Shown here: positions 59,842 to 64,000 of the stretch, in pieces
Numbering within the stretch: the first letter of the stretch is position 1
Layout: each line of letters opens with the position of its first letter
NCBI GenBank assembly: GCA_019747875.1
Contig: JAIEQI010000041.1
Location: 29,103-93,102, forward strand
DNA from: Candidatus Obscuribacterales bacterium
GTDB taxonomy: Bacteria > Cyanobacteriota > Vampirovibrionia > Obscuribacterales > Obscuribacteraceae
Reading direction: 5' to 3'
DNA: 64,000 nucleotides
Program-made: the position numbers and the translations under genes
The notes under the pieces: model-generated
What the model saw: the letters and a program-made list of their open reading frames with translations, nothing else
Database searches by the model: none
What the model was told of the DNA's origin: nothing

Positions 59842-60956
59842 TGGGCGAGCGTCACAAAATCCTCTTAATTGATGATGAGCCTGCCAATCTCAGGTTACTC
59901 AGACGCGTATTGGGCTCCGATTACGAAACGCTCCTGGCTGAAAACGGTCCTGAAGGGGTGAGCATTTTAGGCAAGGAAAAGGTCAGCCTTGTCATTACCG
60001 ATCAACGTATGCCTGGAATGACAGGTGTTCAGGTCTTGCAAGAGTCGCTCGCGATTCAACCGGAAGCGATCCGCATTTTACTTACTGGATACACGGACAT
60101 CCAGGCGCTGATTGATGCCATCAATTCCGGCCACATCTATAAATACGTGCAGAAACCGTGGGATGCAGAAGATTTGCGCCTGACCGTTCGCCGTGCAATT
60201 GAAGCTTATGAATTGAAAGAGCAGAACGACAAGCTCGTTATTGAATTGCGCCAGGCTCTTAACCAGCTCGAGAATGTCTCCATTGGAACTATCATTGCGC
60301 TGGCAAACGCATTGGATGCAAAATGCGATTACACCTCAGGACATAGTTTGCGGGTCAGTCGCTATGCGGTCTGCATCGGGCGTAATCTCGGCTTCTCAAA
60401 TGAAGAAATGCGGGACCTGGAACTGACCGGTATCTTGCACGACATCGGTAAGATCGGAGTGCCCGAGTCTATCCTGTGGAAACCGGGTCGTCTTGATCCG
60501 GAAGAGCAAAAAATCATGTCACATCATCCTGTGCGCAGTGCGCTGATGATCGAAGAGATTGAGCATTTCGAACGAGTACGGCTTTGGGTGCGGCACCACC
60601 ACGAACACCTGGATGGAAGTGGCTATCCTGATGGGCTGGCCGGTGAGAAGATCCCGCTTGGTGCACGAGCTGTCTTAGTGGCGGATGCTTACGATGCGAT
60701 GACCAGCGACCGCCCCTATCGCAAATCGATTGGCTATGAACGCGCCAGCCAGGAGCTGCGTAAGTTTGCCGGACGCCAGTTCGACCCCGAAATGGTAGAG
60801 GCGCTACTTAAATCTGTGGGTGATAACGGCGAAGGTCTAATTGGCGGAAACATCCCACCTAGCTTCCTTGGTTTGACACTCGGCTCAATTGATCCATTAC
60901 AGTCTGGAAAACAGTATCTAGCGGAATCTGCACGGAAGGCTCAAGCTGGGCAGTAG
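59841..60956 (+). CDS. response regulator with HD-GYP phosphodiesterase domain
   Basis: 371 residues. Receiver domain with phospho-acceptor D54 in VITDQRMPG, acidic pair in LLIDDEP near residue 10, conserved Lys in VQKPW. HD-GYP domain with metal-binding LHDIGKIG (H200, D201) and HLDGSGYP (G261-P263). Breaks down cyclic-di-GMP when phosphorylated by the upstream kinase. ATG overlaps the kinase stop. Its 3' end overlaps the convergent GT9 gene by 98 bases. This is a dedicated kinase-regulator pair with a TPR partner in front. Confidence 0.95.
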   Translation: MGERHKILLIDDEPANLRLLRRVLGSDYETLLAENGPEGVSILGKEKVSLVITDQRMPGMTGVQVLQESLAIQPEAIRILLTGYTDIQALIDAINSGHIYKYVQKPWDAEDLRLTVRRAIEAYELKEQNDKLVIELRQALNQLENVSIGTIIALANALDAKCDYTSGHSLRVSRYAVCIGRNLGFSNEEMRDLELTGILHDIGKIGVPESILWKPGRLDPEEQKIMSHHPVRSALMIEEIEHFERVRLWVRHHHEHLDGSGYPDGLAGEKIPLGARAVLVADAYDAMTSDRPYRKSIGYERASQELRKFAGRQFDPEMVEALLKSVGDNGEGLIGGNIPPSFLGLTLGSIDPLQSGKQYLAESARKAQAGQ

Positions 60957-62067
60957 TGCTCAGCTGAAAGTTGTGATCGACTAGTTCGGCGTTGGGATCG
61001 CGCAGGGCGATTGCTTTGTCACTCTCCACGAACAATTTTGCGGGGTCTGTCGGGCCAAAGAGCGCCACAATTCGGCAGTTTAGCGCTAAAGCCATATGCA
61101 TTGGTGCTGAGTCAACGCAGGCGACAAGATCAGAGAGGCGCATCAAAGCGGCCAGATCCTGGATCGAAGCTGTCTTGCCCACTGCGTTTATCAGCTTACC
61201 TTTTGCTTGCTGCCAGGAGCCATCGTTCGCTTGGGCTTGCGCTTTTTGCGCTCCCGCAAGCGCCGACGAGCCGGCGTGCGAAGCTTGGTCCGATCCCGCA
61301 AGCGCCGACGAGCCGGCGTGCGGAGCTTGGTCCGATCCCGGGAGCGCCGGCATCTTGCCGGCTTCTATGTAGCTGATGATATTGGATATGGTATCACTGT
61401 CATCCGGTCCACCGCAAAGAAGTACATCGATTCCTTCCTGGATAAGCCTGCCAATAAGCTCACCCCAATTGGATGATGACCACGTTTTGATAATCCCCTT
61501 GCTCAGTGCTAACTGGCTCATTCCTGGGTGGATCAAAACAACTGGGGCGCTACTGTCACCTCTTTCCTGGGTTAATAAAGCCCGCATTTTGTCCAAGTTT
61601 TCGTCTTCCAGATCAATTTGCGGCAGAGCAGGAGGCAGGTCGATGGACAGCCCGCTGACCAGATCGTGATACATCCAGGCTGCATACTGGTCCCGCTTTA
61701 GCGGAACAGGATCGGTCAAAAGCAGCCTGGAAAGCGAGCCGGAATCATATCCGATGCGCTTTGGGATCCCTGTCAGGAACAACAAAACACTGACTCTTGA
61801 AGAGCCGCCCGAGGACAGCACCACATCATATTTCCCTTTGCGGATCAGACTGATCAGATCGATGTAATCTTTCGGCTTCAGTTGCTTTTTGATGTCAAAA
61901 ACGATGTTTTCGTCAATGACGCGACTGAGTTGCTTTATTGCCCTACCCCTCGGTTCGGTTAAAAGAGTTATTTGCCAAGTTGGCTTGGCAAGCTTGATAC
62001 TCTTTAATGTCGGAAGGAAGAGGACCTCATCTCCTAGCCCACCAAAGTTTATAGCAAGTAGTTTCAT
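60859..62067 (-). CDS. family-9 glycosyltransferase with an in-frame repeat insertion
   Basis: 402 residues from the ATG at 62067. GT9 pattern: N-terminal LLAINFGGLGDEVLFLPTLKSI, VVLSSGGSSRVSVLL, and C-terminal donor site LVACVDSAPMHMALALNCRIVALFGPTDPAKLF. Between the two Rossmann halves, about residues 236-272, sits a repeat-encoded insertion containing two near-identical units beginning SDQAPHAG. This is outside the family core and lies on the DNA over a 42-bp tandem repeat plus a palindrome. The 3' end overlaps the HD-GYP gene by 98 bases. Divergent from the LCP gene. Confidence 0.9.
   Translation of the reverse strand: MKLLAINFGGLGDEVLFLPTLKSIKLAKPTWQITLLTEPRGRAIKQLSRVIDENIVFDIKKQLKPKDYIDLISLIRKGKYDVVLSSGGSSRVSVLLFLTGIPKRIGYDSGSLSRLLLTDPVPLKRDQYAAWMYHDLVSGLSIDLPPALPQIDLEDENLDKMRALLTQERGDSSAPVVLIHPGMSQLALSKGIIKTWSSSNWGELIGRLIQEGIDVLLCGGPDDSDTISNIISYIEAGKMPALPGSDQAPHAGSSALAGSDQASHAGSSALAGAQKAQAQANDGSWQQAKGKLINAVGKTASIQDLAALMRLSDLVACVDSAPMHMALALNCRIVALFGPTDPAKLFVESDKAIALRDPNAELVDHNFQLSTTAQLEPSVQIPLDTVFQTVMDQLSRVSNQGS
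61253..61362. repeat. 42-bp tandem repeat (two units) plus ATCTT palindrome, in coding DNA
   Basis: Units at 61253-61294 and 61295-61336 differ at one position. They are followed by the palindrome GCGC-CGGC-ATCTT-GCCG-GC at 61341-61362, of the family also seen at 50873-50897 and 1011-1040. The whole block is a multiple of three within the GT9 reading frame. Confidence 0.9.
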
Positions 62068-62137
62068 CAATATCCGCGGCGTCGAATGGTCGGAAAAACG
62101 GAGTTTCCCTGACCGGGTTTATAATAAGCCAGTCCTG

Positions 62138-63385
62138 ATGTCGGTCGACAACTTGAGATCGCAAACTAACTGGTTCGTCATGTTCTTGGTCAGCGCTTTG
62201 ATTGGCGTTGGCATTGGCTATTTTATTACACTTGTTTACCGTCCGCAGTTAATTCCGCCCTCGCTTAGAATTGGTGGGCTGACCAAGCCTCAAAGTATTC
62301 TCTTGCTCGGGGTTGATGTTGTTTACTCCGGTGATCGGCGGCATTCAAAAGCTGACCTGACGTCCTTCCAAGGTCGCTCCGACACGATAATGTTGGCGCG
62401 TTTTGATCCGAAAGCCAATGCGTTTTCCGTCCTTTCAATTCCACGTGACACAAATGTCGAGGTTCCCGGCTATGGGCACCAGAAAATCAATGGCGCCAAT
62501 GCTTTGGGCGGTGAGTCGCTCGCGATGAGAACGGTGCAAGCCCTAACTGGGGTGCCGATTGAGCACTATGTTGTCCTGAATGTACATGGACTGGTCGAGC
62601 TGGTTGATGCTCTCGGTGGTATCACTGTTCAGATCCCGAAGAAAATGAAATACAGGGACCGTACCGCAAAGCTGAATATCAACCTCAATCCGGGACCTTA
62701 TACACTCAACGGGTCGGAAGCCATGGGCTTCGTTCGTTTTCGTCACGATGCATTGGGCGATATCGGGCGAGTGCAAAGGCAGGAGATCTTTATTCGCGCT
62801 GTAATGGATAAGGCAATGAGTCCAGCCTCGTGGGCGAAGGTACCGGAGCTCCTCAAACTCGCTCAAAAACACGTGAAGACGGATCTCAGTGTTCCTGAGA
62901 TTATGCAGGTCCTCACGTTTGTGCGCTCTGTTCCAAAAGCGAATCAACACATGATCATGCTGCCGGGAAACTTCTCTGGAACCGGTGATTGGGCTGTTGA
63001 CGAGGATGGTTTGCGCGTGGTTGTTGCGCAAATGATGGGACATCCCTTACCGGCTGCTGCACGAGAGAAGATCAAGGTCAGCATTGAAAACGCCAGCTCC
63101 CAAACGGGATTGCAGAGAAAACTGTCTCGATACCTCAGCTCGCTTGGCTATATGATCATGACGGTGTCTGGTAAATCAGAGCTATTTGCCGGGCCCTTGG
63201 GCGAGTCAAAAATCATCGCGGAGCGCGGTAATTCTTCAGAAGCAGCATTGTTGAAGCACGATCTGCGCAACAAAGGTGAGATTGTCAACGCGTCGATCGG
63301 TGATATTCAGAGCTCTCTGACTCTTGTCCTTGGCGATGACATGATACCGCTGGTGGAGGCGCTTGGAACGGGCGCTAAAAAGTAG
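62138..63385 (+). CDS. LytR-CpsA-Psr (LCP) family protein
   Basis: 415 residues from the ATG at 62138; the longer frame upstream overlaps the divergent GT9 gene and lacks homology. One N-terminal membrane segment (WFVMFLVSALIGVGIGYFITLVY). The LCP domain shows LLLGVD, RSDTIMLARFDP, SIPRDTNVEVPGYG, KINGANALGG and GFVRFRHDALGDIGRVQRQE with the conserved Arg pair. A LytR_C domain closes the protein (VSIENASSQTGLQRKLSRYLSSLGYMI). LCP enzymes attach glycopolymers to peptidoglycan or other lipid-linked acceptors. Confidence 0.95.
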   Translation: MSVDNLRSQTNWFVMFLVSALIGVGIGYFITLVYRPQLIPPSLRIGGLTKPQSILLLGVDVVYSGDRRHSKADLTSFQGRSDTIMLARFDPKANAFSVLSIPRDTNVEVPGYGHQKINGANALGGESLAMRTVQALTGVPIEHYVVLNVHGLVELVDALGGITVQIPKKMKYRDRTAKLNINLNPGPYTLNGSEAMGFVRFRHDALGDIGRVQRQEIFIRAVMDKAMSPASWAKVPELLKLAQKHVKTDLSVPEIMQVLTFVRSVPKANQHMIMLPGNFSGTGDWAVDEDGLRVVVAQMMGHPLPAAAREKIKVSIENASSQTGLQRKLSRYLSSLGYMIMTVSGKSELFAGPLGESKIIAERGNSSEAALLKHDLRNKGEIVNASIGDIQSSLTLVLGDDMIPLVEALGTGAKK

Positions 63386-63638
63386 TATTGATACTAAGAT
63401 GTGATTCGCTTAAGATCTGCATCACAAGCCGGTTTTTACGAACTCGTAAACAAAATTCAAAGCGCAAGAAATGTCTGAAATAGGATGCCAAGATCGTGCT
63501 CTGTGAACGAATTTAACGGCTATTTTCACCAAATCTGTAGTAATTATTACGATTCAATGGCAAAATGAAGCTCGGGCTTATGGTTGACATGGGCTCGGTG
63601 CGAGCGCGGCGGTGGTAGTTCAAAAAAAGGTGGCACAC

Positions 63639-63866
63639 ATGATCCATTATCTATATGCAACACGCGGTGGTTATCTCTATTTGGTAGGACGCTACAACGC
63701 GCAACCGAAGGCAGAGAACGAAGGAGAATTTGTTCTTTCAGTTCCAGAAAAGACATCGCAAGCTGCAATAGATACATTGGCTCATCGTCGCTTCATGGAG
63801 CACCTCAGAAAGCCACGTCGCGTTGCTCATACCCGCCACCACCATCAAGAGCTCGCAACTGTCTAG
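63639..63866 (+). CDS. small basic hypothetical protein
   Basis: 75 residues from the ATG at 63639, chosen because AGGTGG lies five bases upstream; longer frames upstream have no start signal. Sequence: an aromatic N-terminus (MIHYLYATRGGYLYLVGRYN), an acidic middle and a His/Arg-rich C-terminus (RRVAHTRHHHQEL). No family recognised. It is closed by the terminator at 63896-63923. Confidence 0.6.
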   Translation: MIHYLYATRGGYLYLVGRYNAQPKAENEGEFVLSVPEKTSQAAIDTLAHRRFMEHLRKPRRVAHTRHHHQELATV

Positions 63867-63895
63867 TTAACGGCGCAATGTAACTGAGTTATTTA

Positions 63896-63923
63896 TTAGG
63901 GAACTCCGTTTGGGGTTCCCTAA
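63896..63923 (+). terminator. intrinsic terminator; intron insertion point just downstream
   Basis: TTAGGGAAC (63896-63904) pairs with GTTCCCTAA (63915-63923), followed by a T-rich stretch (TTGTT). It terminates the small gene ending at 63866. Group II intron sequence starts a few bases after the stem. Confidence 0.85.
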
Positions 63924-63928
63924 TTGTT

Positions 63929-64000
63929 GTGTGCCGAGCATGTTCAATAACTGGAGGTGAGAGTCCTCACACAACCCGATGACGGTGAAGTGTAGTGAAG
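63929..64000 (+). mobile_element. 5' end of a group II intron, probably class C
   Basis: Starts GTGTGCC, the group II 5' consensus (GUGYG), then GAGCATG... and GGAGGTGAGAGTCCTC, which is the domain I stem-loop of the group IIC type (compare the well-known Oceanobacillus intron start with the same GUGUGCC...GCAUG...GGUGAGAGUCC layout). Inserted directly after a terminator hairpin, the usual target of group IIC introns. Only the first 72 bases are in the window; the intron-encoded reverse transcriptase would lie further right. Exact boundary is inferred. Confidence 0.8.

Noticed and set aside
61253..61362. CRISPR-like array
   Set aside because: Repeat units are directly joined without spacers, lie in a coding frame and no cas gene is present.
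61889..62137. Longer start of the LCP protein
   Set aside because: The added 83 residues are antisense to the GT9 gene and lack a signal; the ATG at 62138 sits just before the membrane helix.
63584..63883. Longer + strand frame around the last small gene
   Set aside because: Different frame, no start signal, Ser/Arg-rich low-quality translation; the 75-residue frame has a proper ribosome-binding site.

Overview
The window reads as chromosomal DNA of a Gram-negative, non-photosynthetic bacterium. An outer membrane with lipopolysaccharide is implied by kdsB, two family-9 (heptosyltransferase-type) glycosyltransferases and many secreted or periplasmic proteins. Several features point to the cyanobacterial side of the tree without photosynthesis: a YggT/Ycf19-type protein, a Tic20/DUF4870-like membrane protein, a DUF4388 plus GGDEF protein, a LytR-CpsA-Psr protein and a very large share of TPR proteins. 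My best guess is Melainabacteria/Vampirovibrionia, possibly Obscuribacterales. This is inference from gene content; no rRNA is present to test it. Apart from a group II intron entering at the right edge and short palindromic repeats, no mobile genes (transposase, integrase, phage) are seen.

Layout. 1-5.3 kb: a truncated TPR gene, a repeat-rich gap, two secreted/membrane unknowns, kdsB, and a small unknown coupled to a glycerophosphodiesterase. 5.4-9.3 kb: an unknown, a secreted TPR-metzincin protease, a ParA ATPase and a Tic20-like membrane protein. 9.8-19.9 kb: alpha/beta hydrolase, GAF-GGDEF diguanylate cyclase, zinc-ribbon protein, erythromycin-esterase-like protein, M48 protease, Tat-exported LVIVD protein, yggT, thiL. 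20-26.5 kb: TPR lipobox-free secreted protein, folD, membrane unknowns, cinA, metallophosphoesterase, tRNA-Phe. 26.6-34.5 kb: degenerate GGDEF/DUF4388 signalling protein, RHH-like protein, Spy/CpxP-like protein, and a DedA-aminotransferase-cupin operon. 34.6-41.1 kb: selB, two tandem TonB_C-TPR-anchor paralogues, and an HTTM membrane protein with its partner. 41.3-48 kb: S9 peptidase and a DegT aminotransferase / hexapeptide acyltransferase / GT-C glycosyltransferase operon. 48.4-53.7 kb: an RHH protein with a histone-like tail, a heptosyltransferase, ndk and pcrA. 54-64 kb: a SLOG-type protein with mraY, a TPR / histidine kinase / HD-GYP regulator operon, a second GT9 protein, an LCP protein, a small unknown, and the intron.

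Themes. (i) Cell-envelope sugar chemistry is spread over several loci: kdsB, two GT9 genes, DegT-acyltransferase-GT-C, mraY and LCP. (ii) Cyclic-di-GMP signalling: one apparently active GGDEF protein, one degenerate one, and an HD-GYP regulator co-transcribed with a histidine kinase. (iii) TPR scaffolds are fused to a protease, to TonB_C domains, or stand alone. (iv) A family of short palindromes with compensating stem changes lies in intergenic DNA and also, in frame, inside two coding genes.

Coordinates of starts were moved inward from the longest reading frame wherever a clear Shine-Dalgarno sequence or gene spacing justified it; the evidence fields say where.
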